A DNA stretch of 64,000 nt from Dentipellis sp. KUC8613 (taxonomy: Eukaryota > Basidiomycota > Agaricomycetes > Russulales > Hericiaceae). A model generated the notes under the pieces. The model made no database searches and was not told where the DNA came from. It saw nothing but the letters and a program-made list of their open reading frames with translations. A program made the translations under genes and the position numbers. Below, piece by piece: positions 10,946 through 22,236 of this stretch. Positions within the stretch are counted from its first letter, which is position 1, and the number at the start of each line of letters is the position of its first letter. The stretch lies in NCBI GenBank assembly GCA_002286715.1, contig NSJX01000015.1, positions 249,313 to 313,312 of the forward strand. The letters run 5' to 3'.

Positions 10946-13255
10946 TCAAAGCGCGCGCTTTTCGCGAAGCTCCTGCTCAAGGATGGCATCCGGATCGCGG
11001 CCCTTGACTTCGGGCAGGAGCAGCGTGCACGCCGCGCCCAGGAAGCACACGCCCATGAAGACTAAATAGACCGCGCGCCGCGTTAGCACAGCGCAGAAGA
11101 GAAAAGGAAAGGGGAAGTGAAATAGGAAGGGGAAGGGGAAGGGGAAGGGGAAGGGGAAGGGGAGGGAAAAGGAAAAGGAAAAGGAAAGGGGCAGAGGGAA
11201 GGGGAAGGAAAGGGGGACGCACTCCACAGGACGTTCTGGGTGCCGATTTTCTCGCTGAGCGCGTTGAACGCGAGCGAGGAGATGATCGCGCCCGCCTTGC
11301 CCGCCGCGGCGGAGATGCCGTGCGCCGTCGCGCGGTAGCGCGTGGGGAACACTTCCGCGGGGTAGCACTGGCGAAGCGTCAATATCAGCTGTGGTGCAGG
11401 AAGGAGTCAGATGCGGGATCACGCACGTAGGTCGTTCTATTGGGTGAAAGCAAGTTAGCATACGTCAGTGCGGAAGTACATAGGGAAGGACGCACGAGTT
11501 GGCTCCGAAGTTGAAGAAGAACTGTCGGATGTGGAGTATCAGTGTCAAAGTGGAGAGCAGAGGGGAGTGTGGGGCGTACCTGGAGGAAGGCAAAGCAGAC
11601 GACGAAGGACGCGGTGTTGAGCGTGTGGAACTTGCCCGCCATGATGCCCACTACACATGCACCCGTGAGTCCACATGGATCAGGAGAATGAACAGGTGTT
11701 GGGACGTACGGAAGAGCGCGGCGAGCAGGAAGCCTTGGATCTGAATCCACTTGCGACCGAGGTACTCGATTGTCAACACCGTCGCATAGTAGCCTGCAGC
11801 ACATAACGTCAGCGCACGCCCCAGCGAACGTGGGTCCGAAGACGGGCGTACCGGGCACGAAACCGAGCACGGTGATGATGATGTTTCCAATTGCAATCTT
11901 CCACAGGCGCTCCCATGGCGTGCCGGAGGAGCCGTCAAAACCGATCTGCTGCAGCACCACATTCTGGTTAAGGTTAATACCGTAGAACCTGCAATTCTGT
12001 CTCAGCAAGTATAAGTGTGGAAGAGGAAGGGTAAAGCGTACGCAATGTCGAGCAGGAACCAGCACACGCTCGTCCCGATCAGAATCTTGAGGTGCCGCCA
12101 TTCCGAGAAATAGCGGAAGAAATCCCGGAAGTGGTTGTTGTGCCCCGCGGGCTGCTTCGCCGGCGGCGTCTCCGACGGGGGCAGCTTGTCGGCGGTCGAC
12201 GGCGCGGGGCTCGAGCTGGACGACTCGGACGCGGCCTGCTGCTTCTTGAGCTCCGCGATCGGGTCGGGCTCCTCCTCCTGTTGCTGCTTCGTCGCCTTGA
12301 GGTAGCGCGTGGACTCGGGGAGCGTAAGACGCTGATACAGCGTGCCGCACGCGGGGATGAGCGACAGGCCGACCGCGATGCGCCATGCGCCGTCGACCTT
12401 GCTCGTCTCGCCGAGGTCGTTCATGACGTGCTTGTAGCACGCGAGCACGACGAGCACGACGATGCTCCCGATGAGGCTGCCCCAGCCCTGGTTCGCGAAG
12501 ATGTACGCCAGCATCGTCCCGCGCTTGCGCAGGTTCGCGCGGTCCGACGTGATGGATGCCGACATGGGATAGTCGCCGCCCACGCCGATACCAAGGATGA
12601 TGCGGAAGACGGCCAGGTAGATGAGCGACCCGTTTGGCGAGAGATCGCCCGTTGGGTCCGAGATACACATGATCGTCGCGAAGATGATCAGCATGAGCTC
12701 CTTGCCGTCTATGAGAGCAACATGTTAGTGCAAAAGACATAATGTGAGAGAAGTGGGGACGTACAGATGGCCTTGCGTCCAAAGCGATCCGCCGCGAATC
12801 CGAACCCAAATTGGCCAATGACACTTCCAATGTTGGCAGCCGCCTTCATGAAGCCCTCCAGGCCGGCGGGCAGCTTCTCCCCGCCAAACAGGCGGTACTG
12901 CAGCATTGTCGCGACAGGCTGCGCAAGGGCATGGGCTGTCGGTGAGCTCTTCATGATTTTCTAGATGTGCACGCGACTCACGTTGATGATGAAAAGATCG
13001 TATGCATCAAGGAAGAATCCGACCTAGACAAATCCATCGTGAGCGTCATGAAGATTCCATAGTACGAGGACGAGGACGTACTCCGGCGATCCCGAGCAGC
13101 TTCACTTCGGCGTAGGTGAGGATGAATGGTGGGCGGTCCTCATTAGAGCGCTCGAAATCTTCCAGTGTCGAGTGGTATGGCGGCGCGTCGCTATCCGGTG
13201 CCGTCGTCGGCGAAGGTGCAGACTCTACTGCAATCTTCTCGTTTGTCGAGGCCAT
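10946..13255 (-). CDS. High-affinity phosphate:proton symporter, PHO84-like (MFS, PHS family)
   Basis: Imports inorganic phosphate across the plasma membrane. Start [12 protein letters not shown] at 13255, stop at 10946, about ten exons. Diagnostic blocks in order: [20 protein letters not shown] (from the exon ending near 12975), [52 protein letters not shown], then a central hydrophilic loop with a Ser run and acidic residues. After that come [28 protein letters not shown]-like (here [14 protein letters not shown]), [20 protein letters not shown] and the C-terminal EVKGRDPD. Twelve helices and a large central loop are normal for Pho84. A GCACGTTTG element near 13380-13388, about 125 bases upstream of the start, resembles a Pho4-type CACGTT site; that reading is inference. 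The penultimate intron (11062-11222) is unusually rich in purines. Confidence 0.93.
11099..11217. repeat. Polypurine GGGGAA-type microsatellite inside an intron
   Basis: About 120 bases made almost only of G and A on the plus strand, with several consecutive ggggaa and ggaaaa units. It lies wholly inside the 161-nt intron 11062-11222 of the phosphate transporter. In the sense direction it is a long C/T tract next to the branch and acceptor region, so it could serve as an extended polypyrimidine tract. Because such tracts slip easily, its length should vary between strains. Confidence 0.85.
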
Positions 13256-14095
13256 ATTTGCGTCGTGCGGTGCGAACGGCCGGGTGTTGTGAGCTCTGTA
13301 TTGAGGAAAAAGAGAGAGACGAAGGTCAGTCGCCCGTCTTATAACAATCACGAAAACAGAGAAGAAGGATATTTAGGACGCACGTTTGCGGGGCGGACTC
13401 CACTGGCCCTTGCTTGATTGACGGGAGGACGGATGGGGCAGACCGACTGAACGACTGGCGCACGACCATAAAGCTTTGGAGCCCCGGCTCACTCTCCCGC
13501 CGGGCGTGAGAAATTTTCCGGCCTCGGCCAAAGCCTCGGCCCCGCCTGCCTATTTACCTTGGCAAGCAAATTTGCTTGACTGTGCACTTCAGCTTACTGC
13601 TTTGACAAAGACAAGCAAGCCTTTGAAGGGGCTGGTTGACTGAAACTAGATGACGCGGGCCACCGAAGTTGAGATGGTGTTTACTGGTCGGCCGATGGAA
13701 TGGTACATGGGTGCTCCTGGTGTAAGCCTCAACAGAATCAGCGCCGTAATCCGATGATTCAAATACGCCACTTTTCGACCCTCATCCTGATAGGAGGAGG
13801 AGTCTAGAGTCTAGACTGAGCGCTGAGCGAGAGAGTACTCGCATTTGAAAGAGATAGGAGAGCCTTCGCCTTCGAAGTCGCTCTAACCCCGTACGGGAAC
13901 TCGTAAACTACTGGGAAAACCCCTGCTGTGACTGTAGAACATGGTGGGAAGAGGAGAGAAAGGAATGTTGGTGTCGATGGGCTCTACGAGTTCTTATACA
14001 GAGGTCGAGGGGCAGTTTGGAACTCATAAATACGAGGATACAATATGAGTATGCCGTCATTGAGACCTAACCTTAGAACGAGGTCACGACTAGAC
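13256..14095. other. Upstream region of the phosphate transporter
   Basis: About 840 non-coding bases. Noteworthy points are a perfect 16-base palindrome at 13563-13578 (caagcaaatttgcttg), a related caagcaagc at about 13612, and a short inverted repeat gtctagagtctagac at about 13804-13818. These could be binding sites for dimeric regulators, but nothing in the sequence proves it. Confidence 0.45.
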
Positions 14096-14931
14096 TTAGT
14101 AGCCGCATCCCCAGCCAATCAGCCAAAGGTAACCACCGTCTTCGCCCAGGATGATGTTCCAAAAATTGATATCCTGACGGATGAGCACGAGCGGCTCCGA
14201 CTCTTCAAAGAGCTCCTTCTTCGAAGGATCGTCTTCGGGGACCTTTTTGTGGTCCAGCGTCATGCGGAGCCGGTCGTAGCAAGGTCGGAATACGAGGGGA
14301 TTGGACCGCGATGTGACTGCACCTGGCCACAAACAGGAGGCTCACATATTCGCGGTCCGTGTGCGCTCAGCGGACCTGGCGGCGCCGTAGTGGATGGCGT
14401 GAAGCGACGAAGTTGACGGACATAGCGCCGCGGCGCGAACGCGACGTACAGCTTTCTCCGTGTCGACAGGCTCCGCCGGACCTGCACAAGTGTGGGCCCT
14501 TCGATGTAGTCCATGACGATCTTAAAACTCCATTGGAGCCACACGACGCGGCGGACGTGCGGGACGGGGATCATGGTCGTTGAGAGGAGGTCGAGGGCGC
14601 TGGCCTCAGAGGCATCTGCAGCATTTTCACCAATGCCTCGGGAACCCTTTCCAATGACGCTAGGTGTCACGGTCAGTTTCATCTGCAGGACACCGTATTC
14701 GGGGTGTAGTTGTGCGCTCTTTTATTCAAGCTCGAGTGTAGGATCTCCTCGTCGCTTCGATGATCCACGTCCGATGGCTTGACCAGCACCTGCATGGAAT
14801 GGAAAAATGGGACGGAGTAAGTGAATTATACTCACAAGAAAGCTTCTTTGTGTCTCTGGTGTGGTATCAAAAATGCTAGGATGTCGTCTAAGACGTCCAC
14901 TATCATTCCAAGGATGGTGTAGAGCGGCCAT
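14096..14931 (-). pseudogene. Decayed APH-like (aminoglycoside phosphotransferase/choline kinase fold) protein
   Basis: Fragments of the fungal APH-like kinase family read in order on the minus strand but in different frames. The first is a block near 14640-14500: STTMIPVPHVRRVVW then FKIVMDYIEGPTLVQVR, matching the family pattern IPVPxVhrv...yIVMdYIeG. It is followed by a block like YVRQLRRF (about 14415). Last is VLIRQDINFWNIILGEDGGY then LWLIGWGCGY and a stop at 14096. In working members the catalytic loop is H-x-D-x-x-x-x-N and the metal site is IDWE/IDWG. Here His is Arg and the metal-binding Asp is Gly, and the protein ends at once. Frame changes, lost catalytic residues and truncation point to a pseudogene. 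The exact 5' boundary is unsure. Confidence 0.7.
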
Positions 14932-15090
14932 TTCTGAGTCCGAGTGCCCCAGGTGGAGTCACATATGTGAGTGTATTTGGCCCAGGCTTTTTGCAGTGGC
15001 TAGCATCAGATTGATTTATATCCCTGTGTCGTGAAAGGTGTCAGGCGGTCTAAGGAGGAGGTAGAAGTCGATGTTGAAACCAAATGCTTA

Positions 15091-16329
15091 CAGCTGATTC
15101 AGAAAACCTTGTCCGCGCCGCGTCCCCCTCGCGGGCAAATCCGAAAATTCGAAAAAACATCGAAAAATCGAGAAAATGTGAAACCGTTGCTCTCATGCTC
15201 AGACAGTCTCCAAATTACCTGGAACTGTAGTGCGGATGACGATAATGCTCACAGGGGGCGTTCTGGGGCGGTGGAAGCGACAAACAAGCCAGGAGAGGTG
15301 TTCGGTGGAGAAGCTACGAGGCGAGAGCGACAACAACGTAGACTTCGATGGCGGTGGACAGGACAATGTGTGGCCGAGTGCAGAGCAGCCGTGGTGAGTT
15401 TAGGTCATCTTATGTGAAGCCTGAATAACAGTTGGTGTTAGTCGAATCGTAGATCCGCTGAGGTGACCCGCCGCCCACCATGCTGGGCCCCCACCATCCT
15501 CTTCCCGCAATCATACAACGTTCGATTCAGGCTGCGTGTCGAAGATAGCCCTTTGCCCAACTTTTCGAGAATTCTCATATGCTCGAGGACTGATCGATTT
15601 CGAAATGCGACGACGTACGACGGTCCAACGAGGACATCATCACTTCGCACCTTCCCCTTCCCCGCCTCACCAGATGTAATGCTTGCACATCCGAATTTGG
15701 AGACCTGATGAATTGGGCGTCTCCACGAAGATAGAGGTGCCTACTTAGCCGGTGCCCTCTCGATTTGCAGAGCAAATATGTGCGGTTTATGTGATCACGA
15801 TCATAGTGCGAAGGGGGACGTGCAGGTATGTACTTTATGGCCGAAATTATACCTTGACCCTCAGAATCTCTGCATAGGCCAATGGTTATGGGGCAGGGAT
15901 GCTTGGCAAGGCTAGGACTGCTTCGATGTGTGATGATTCTCCTAGCACCCAGATCTCTATTTTCTCACTGGCCAATACTTCCTCCAAAAACCTGTATTGT
16001 TCATGTACTGCACTGCAGCTGCCCTTAATGACATGTATGTGCCATCTGAGGTCCAATTTCGCTGCTGGGAGATGTTCCATGGCTTAATTCGCTGTGACGA
16101 TGCTGGACACGTTGCCGCGGTCGCGCGGAGTCCATCGTGCATCCTGGTCGCCACCAAGTGCAAGCATCTTAGTCTCTAGACCAACCCAATTGTTTACACC
16201 GTTGAATACGATAACTATTGAACGTGCTCAGTGTCTTCTGCCATTTCTCGTATTTTTCGACATTTTCTCGAGTTTTCGGATTTAACCGGGCGGGGGACGC
16301 GGCGCGGACAAGGTTTTCTGAATCAGCTG
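15091..16329. mobile_element. 1.24-kb DNA transposon with terminal inverted repeats and TA target duplication
   Basis: The left end begins cagctgattcagaaaacc at 15091. The right end is its exact reverse complement, finishing at 16329. The first 38 bases are identical in inverted orientation, and similarity goes on, imperfectly, for about 85 bases through a cgaaaaa/tcgagaaaa-rich stretch. Both ends are flanked directly by TA (15089-15090 and 16330-16331), the target duplication of Tc1/mariner-pogo-Fot1 type elements. No open frame inside is long enough for a transposase and no DDE/DDD signature is seen, so it is probably non-autonomous. The minus-strand interior (15438-16087) has several 60-70 codon open frames of unknown origin that might be captured host sequence. 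The element lies 220 bases upstream of the HIT gene. Confidence 0.88.
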
Positions 16330-16548
16330 TATCCGGCGAGAGGTCCGAGACCGTGAGAAACATTGGCCGGGCTTGCATTGGGCTTGAAGTAGGCTTGAAC
16401 GGACTTTCCTTCAGTTGTAAGCATCTCTAGTAGTGCTTGACGCTAACGTTGACACTGGTCAGATTTCGGGTACTTGACATCTCTACATGTTGGCCTAACG
16501 TGTTCCTATATATTCATCAGAGTTGGACGCCTATAACACACGCGAATC

Positions 16549-17309
16549 ATGGCTGCTCCTGCTAGGTGCGTCTCCACCGAAGCTCATCGCAGATATAAAC
16601 GATCTAACCGATATAGAACGCTGGCTAGCTGTATCTTCTGCAAGATCATCAAAGGTGCGGTGCATGCCTTTTGTGCGGGTCATCACGCTGGAGAGACGCG
16701 CTGTATCAGGCGACATCCCGAGCTTCAAGCTTGTGGAGACCGACTTGAGGTGCGTGTCTTCTATCCGGGTAATTGCAGACGATGATTGAGTTTTCCTTCC
16801 GCAAAGCTTCTCGTTTCTTGACATCGGGCCGCTGTCCAAGGGACACGCTCTGGTCATCCCGAAGCGTCAGTCCTGGTTGCTGTGACTCCGACATTCGTGC
16901 TCATATAGGGAGCAGACCACACCGCCAAGATGCACGAGCTCCCTGATGAATACCTCGCCGATGCCCTCCCCATCGCGAAGAAGATCGCACTCGCTTTGGG
17001 CGCGGAGAACTATAACATCCTCCAGGTAAGTCCTCTCCTGTCCCTGTATCGGCCTCCTATCAGCTTACGTGCATCCCGTCAGAACAATGGTCGCATTGCA
17101 CACCAGGTTCGTCTCAAGCATCTTTCCCCACCCATTTGATCATATGCTGAGAAATTGTTGTTACGTAGGAGGTCGACCATGTCCACTTCCACATAATCCC
17201 GAAGCCGTCCGCAAGCGACGACGAGGGTTTGGTGATCGGCTGGCCCACGCAGAAGCCGTCTATGGACGACCTCAAGAAGTTGCATGAGGAATTGAAGCAG
17301 AAGCTCTGA
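16549..17309 (+). CDS. HIT-family nucleotide hydrolase (HINT/Hnt1-like)
   Basis: Probably an adenosine 5'-monophosphoramidase. Seven exons: 16549-16565, 16629-16654, 16710-16749, 16807-16865, 16916-17025, 17083-17106 and 17169-17309. The first splice gives MAAPASCIFCKIIKGDIPS, the classical HINT start with the CxxC pair. FLDIGPLSKGHALVIPKHH and AENYNILQNNGR follow. The catalytic triad is in VDHVHFHIIPKP (H-V-H-F-H). The C-terminus KKLHEELKQKL ends at 17309. About 139 residues, close to yeast Hnt1. A TATA-like sequence (tatatattc, about 16508) lies some 40 bases before the ATG. All key residues are intact. Confidence 0.93.
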
Positions 17310-17588
17310 GAGGGGTATGTAAGGCAGTGTATTTCTATAGGTAGTGAAGGGTCAATATGATTATTTCGTGATCGCGATGTCCGGCATCTCATCTACATGG
17401 GGCGCTATCAAGGAAGTCATCACCTCGCTCATGCATGCAACACACAGCTGTCTGTTCCAGTCGCTGCACAAGCCACAGCGATCTATACAACCAAATGAAG
17501 TGCTATATGGATACATAGGTTAGATGAGAGCTAATACTACGTACGGCTATCAGTAAGAGTACACAAGTCTATTACTTTTCATCTAGCA

Positions 17589-20500
17589 TCAGACCAACAA
17601 CCCAACAACCCTCTCCTTCAACTCCGCCGGTGCCCAACTCTCCAACCACGCCCTCCGCGCGCCCTTCGTCTCTTCCCCCAGCCCAAAGCACGCAGGCGGC
17701 AACACAGCCGTCCCCTCCCTCCTCTGCCAATACAGCACCACCTCCCTCACATCCTCCAACCTCCCCTGGCCCACCACCGCCTCCAGCAGCTTCCTCGCGC
17801 GCTCCTCCGCCCCCGCCTCCCGGGCCGCGCGCAGATCCGGCCATATGCTCGCCGCGACATGGTGCACAATCACCAGCCGCACAAAGCCCTCGACGTGCCC
17901 GCGCCCGCGGCGGCCGAGCAGCACGCCGAGGTACGCGCCGACGACGCGTGCGTCCGGCTCGACGGGCCACAGCCACGCGCCCACGCGCGCGCCGAGCGCG
18001 CGCGCGACGGGCGTGCGCACCGTCGCGAGCACGTGCGGCGTCTCGCCGTAGAGCAGGTTCCGGTAGTCCCCGGCGTACCGCTGCGCGGTCGGCGGGAGGA
18101 GCAGCGCCGCGAAGAGCGGGTGCGCGAACGAGACTGCGTCGTAGAGCGCGACGAAGTCTGTGTAGAACTGGAAGAACGGCGTGTCCGCACCGAGGAAACG
18201 TGCGGCGGCGTGCTCGAGGTTGTCTTCGTCATCGTTGTCGTCGGGGGGCGCGGAGGCCGAGAGGCCGGTGGGAGAGGCTTCGAGGGTGTACGGCGCGAGG
18301 AGGTCCTCCATGAGCCCGTTGACGATGGTGTCGCGGAAGACTTCGTTCGAGTTGATGCTGGGGCCGGCGGAGGACTCGGAGGGCGCGCCCTGCACCTGGC
18401 CGTGCTCGAGCATGAAGACCTTCATGCAGCCGAAGACGGCCTCGGCGCGGCGCATGGCGAAGTTCGGGAGTCCGTTGATGCGCAGCGCCTCCCGCGAGGA
18501 TCTTGCGAGCAGCAGTGCCGCCCGCACGATCTCTGTCTCGCTCGAGTCCCAATTGTCTGGAAGCATGTGCCAAATGGGCGATGTGCCCGAGCGCAGTAGG
18601 TGGTCGAGAGGCAGCAGAGTCCAGTCTCGGGCAAGAGGAAGGCCAGAGCCATGGATGCGCCGACGCACAGCCCACGCAGGCGGCAGACGTTGCGTCACAG
18701 AGTGCTTGATAGACCGCGGCGTAGGCCATGCCGGTCCAACATACACGTCTTTATCGGGGCGCAAGGAGAACTTGAGGAACGGCCCGATAATCTGCAAGCC
18801 TCCGCGTTCCCAAATACTGTCTGACACATACCACCCCCGGCTGCTGAGGAAAGGCTTGTTGATGAGCTCGAGCACTTGCGTGATCATCATCCGCGCGGCG
18901 TCCTCGTCTCCCGGGATGAGCCTGATCAGGACGGAGCAGGCTTGCGCGAGCCACAGATCGTCCGTCGTCGCGGGGATCTGCCTCGAGAAACGCACATACG
19001 TCGCCAGCAGCGCCGTCAGGGGCCGACAGAATGCATGCAAGTATACGGGGGAACCCTCTGCGTAGATGGATGACCAGAGCCGGTGCAACACGATATCGCC
19101 GCTAAGTGTCGCGAGGAGAGAAAATGGCAGCTGGAAGGGCGGTTCTGTCGGGCTCTCGACAGTCGCGGTCGGGAGGCATGTCAGCCAAAGGCGCATCGCT
19201 CCCGTAACGACCTGCGCATGCGGGTCCAACGCGCGCCACTTCTGTACCTTGTGCACATCTCCGCTCGCCAGACCATCCAGAGCGCGCTTCAGGCCACCCA
19301 TAGCTTCTGCGAGCACCTCCTTCTCCGTGCCGGACTCGAATCCGCCCTTGATGGCCGCCACGACGCGCGCGCGCTCGCTCTCGCCAGCCCGGACGGCGTT
19401 CACCTGTGCGCCCTCCAGCCAGGCGGCGAGCGCGTTCCAGATCGCAGCCCATGCGGCAGCGTCGTGCGCATCGGAGCTCAGCTGCGTGCGGAGGGAGAGC
19501 AGGTCGTCGCCCCAGCCCCACGCTTCAACTTGACTCCAGAGAATCTCGTGCTCGGGTGTTGTTTGGTGCGGGTCGACGGCGCAGACGATCCAGGCTTCGA
19601 GGAGCTGGGCGTACGCCGCTATCAATGGGCGCGAGTTGCATGCTGGAGACAAAATGTAGGAGGAGAGGTTGGATAGGGGCTCGGATGCGGTGGTGGCGAT
19701 GTGGGAGTAGAGGCCGTAGGATGCAAGCGCGGCGTAGAAGCGGAGCGTGGTGGTCAGGAGGGAGGTGGCTAGGGGTAGAGGATATGGGGAGGATGGGGGG
19801 AGAGATGTGATGAATCTCAGCAAGGAGTCAGCTGGGTCGACGAGGGTAGTGGCATTTTCGCGCGAAGAGAGCGCGAGGGTGGTTAGGACCTGGATAGCGA
19901 GTGGCGTGGGATCTGGCGTATCCTCAGGGTGAGGGATGGGCGTGAGGACGAATGTACGGAGGATGCTGGCAATCATCGAGGGTGTATTAGTGATCGCCGT
20001 TGCGATAGCATTGGTATGTTTCGCAAGTCTGTGGACAACGGATAAGAGCTTGAGTAGCGACTCGTGCGGGAGCGCCGTTGCGCCGAAAGTTGCTGAGATC
20101 TGAGGTAAAAGAAAATCGAACGGCAGTGCAGATGCTGCATCCACAGCTGCTTTCCGCTTCTCCTCGTCACTCTCAGACGAAAGCCCGGTAGGTTGTTCGT
20201 CTTGCAACTCTACACCATCGATTGCGGCGACCTCTTCGTCCCACCCAACAATGCACTCCCACATGACAGTGACAGCCATCGCGCCGACGCTGCCTTTCTC
20301 GCCCAGCGCCTCTACGCCCGCGGCCAAGATCCTCTTCCTGAGCTCCAGTTCCCTGCCCCGAAGCTCTTCCAGCCCCTGCTCAACACCCGTGACACCCCTT
20401 AGCATTTGCCCAAGTCTACGCACAATCTTTGCCAACACGCTCAGCATAGTCGCGCGCTGAGCAGGCACGCTCGAGCGTGAGAGCAGGAAGATGTCGTCGA

Positions 20501-21792
20501 GGGTGTAGCCTGCACGCGTGCCCTCGGCATGGTGGTGCAGTCCCAGGTGTGTCGGTAGCGTCGAAGAGACAGACGCGGGGATCGGGTTGCCTTGTAGATC
20601 GAAACGCAGCGAGGCGGAAAGGGTGGGATCTGGTGGCGGTAGCGATTCAATCCACTCGAGATTTGGGTCGCCGGCAGGAGCGTTGGGGAAGAAGCGTCGG
20701 CGGATGTACTCTGGGGTGCCTTCCTCGGGATCCTGGGAAGCAGCAGGTTCCGTTGCTTTTGCAACAGCAGCTTCTGGCTCCCCGGGAGACATAGGGGCAT
20801 CCTCAGTCTCGCTGATCGGATTGTGCTGCTCAGGATTTTGCGGGGAAGTCATATGGACATCTGGCGGCGAAGGCGGAAGGTCTCTTATCGCGAAGGACGG
20901 CATCTTGGCCTTCCATTGGCCCAAAGAGACGGCATGGTCGTCGTCAGAAGGTGGAGGTAGGGCAAGTGGCTTCCTGCGGGGTGAAGGGGGGGCCGACTCG
21001 TAAACATGAATGTCCTGCGGTTTGAGGTCTGCAAATCGGAGCATGCGACCCGTGCGGCTGGAGGGCCGCGTGCTTGCAGAGGACAAGATGGGCGGAGGGG
21101 ATGGCGGCGGCGATTGTGTGTCCACTGTGTCCTAAGATTTACGATATGTGGTAGATATAAGGGAGCCATGACTTACCTCTGAGAGGAGGAGGAGAAACTT
21201 GTAAAATACTATGGTAAGGATCCCTATGACATACCGGCAAAGACAATCACGTACCTCGAGAAATGCTCTCCGGATCGACATCGACGGCAAAGTCGTGCAC
21301 AATGGGGTTCAAGTGCTCCGAAACTCCTTCACTGCCTGCCTCCTCTGCTGCTACCGACTCCTGCTGCTCGGCAGCCTCCCGTCTCCTTCGCGCCCTCAAC
21401 AGAATGTCCCCAATATCTGCCCCGAAGCGCTCCTCGATTTCCCTCTTCTCCTGCTCTCGCTCCTCTTCTGTCATGGCCGCCACCCTCTTCTCGTTCTCGC
21501 TCTCCACCTGCTTCCTCCAATTCCCGCGTTCCACTGCGGCCATCCCTACACTTGCGCGTGGCACCGTAGCCGGCTTGACAGCAGGCGGCTCAGCGAGCCT
21601 TGCCAGAGACCCACTCGAGCTTCGAAGGTCCTCACGCCCGCGAGCAAAGGCACTCTTCGACCGATGCTGGACAGCAGGAAAGCCGGTCTTTCTGGTCGCT
21701 GGAGCGACGAATGCATTAGGTGGCTTCGGCGCACTTGAGGTGGTTTTGCGCTCGAAGATGGAGCCTACAACAGGCCGATTAGATTGTGCCAT
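17589..21792 (-). CDS. RNA polymerase II-associated protein 1 homologue (RPAP1/Rba50)
   Basis: RPAP1 family proteins help assemble and import RNA polymerase II. Three exons give a continuous frame of about 1370 residues: 21255-21792, 21177-21208 (a 32-nt exon) and 17589-21131. Exon 1 starts MAQSNRPVVGSIFERK and has the RPAP1 N-terminal block EKRVAAMTEEEREQEKREI then ERFGADIGDIL. Early in exon 3 is the RPAP1 C-domain block LRFDLQGNPIP ... LPTHLGLHHHAEGTRAGYTL, then a long helical repeat-like region (DLWLAQACSVLIRLIPG, FSRQIPATTDD) to the stop at 17589. Very GC-rich codon use makes long open frames appear on the other strand; these are shadows. A partial, broken copy of this gene and of its 5' flank lies at 23679-24310. 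Confidence 0.9.
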
Positions 21793-22236
21793 TACCTCAG
21801 TGAATGTTCATATCATATGCGGAGGTGAACGAAGAGGAAGAGAAAGTGTGGGCAGTGGGGAAAGGACAGGAATAAGAGCACAATTTCCGGCAGACTGAAA
21901 CGCGTCTAGAAGATTCTCTGCCGCCAGGCGCCAGACTCTCTCAAATTCGCTTCAGAACGTCCTGGATGCTTTTCTGAAGAACCGGACAGGTAATACGGGA
22001 AGGCGATTATAAGAGTTAAGTTGTCGAAGAAGAACGCAAAAATTTCCCGTGGTTGAGCTCGAACTCGAAGCCTCGTCTGAACATTAGACAGCTAACCATT
22101 CAACCGGAATTATCGTCGGTTGAGACTGACTAGGAGACGCGCTTGACAAGTGAGCTATACGAGAACAATTATCCAAGGATATAATCATTATTTATGTCGT
22201 TCGAACGTTTACAATTTCACCCTTGTTCCCGACTGT
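21793..22236. other. Region between RPAP1 5' end and GH131 3' end
   Basis: The part about 21825-22020 is the RPAP1 promoter side. It recurs in diverged form at about 24110-24300 next to the RPAP1 pseudogene. The part 22046-22110 holds a tRNA-like sequence, described separately. Confidence 0.6.
22046..22110 (-). other. Degenerate tRNA-like or SINE-like Pol III sequence
   Basis: On the minus strand ggttgaatggttagctg resembles a tRNA D-arm/A box. A stem gtct/agac with a seven-base loop follows, then gcttcgagttcgagctc resembles a T-arm/B box, and a run of five T follows at once. The acceptor stem does not pair, position 33 is not T and the B box is one base off consensus. It is therefore not a working tRNA as it stands. 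It may be a tRNA pseudogene or the head of a tRNA-derived SINE. Confidence 0.3.

Noticed and set aside
12092..12742. Open frame of 216 codons on the plus strand
   Set aside because: It lies antisense within the conserved PHO84-like exon. It is Arg-rich, as expected from the reverse of a GC-rich coding region, and has no domain.
17630..18599. Long plus-strand frames rich in Arg, Ala and Pro
   Set aside because: They are the reverse of the GC-biased RPAP1 exon, with no motifs of their own.
19066..19810. Further plus-strand frames of 130-200 codons
   Set aside because: Same reason: shadows of RPAP1 on the opposite strand.
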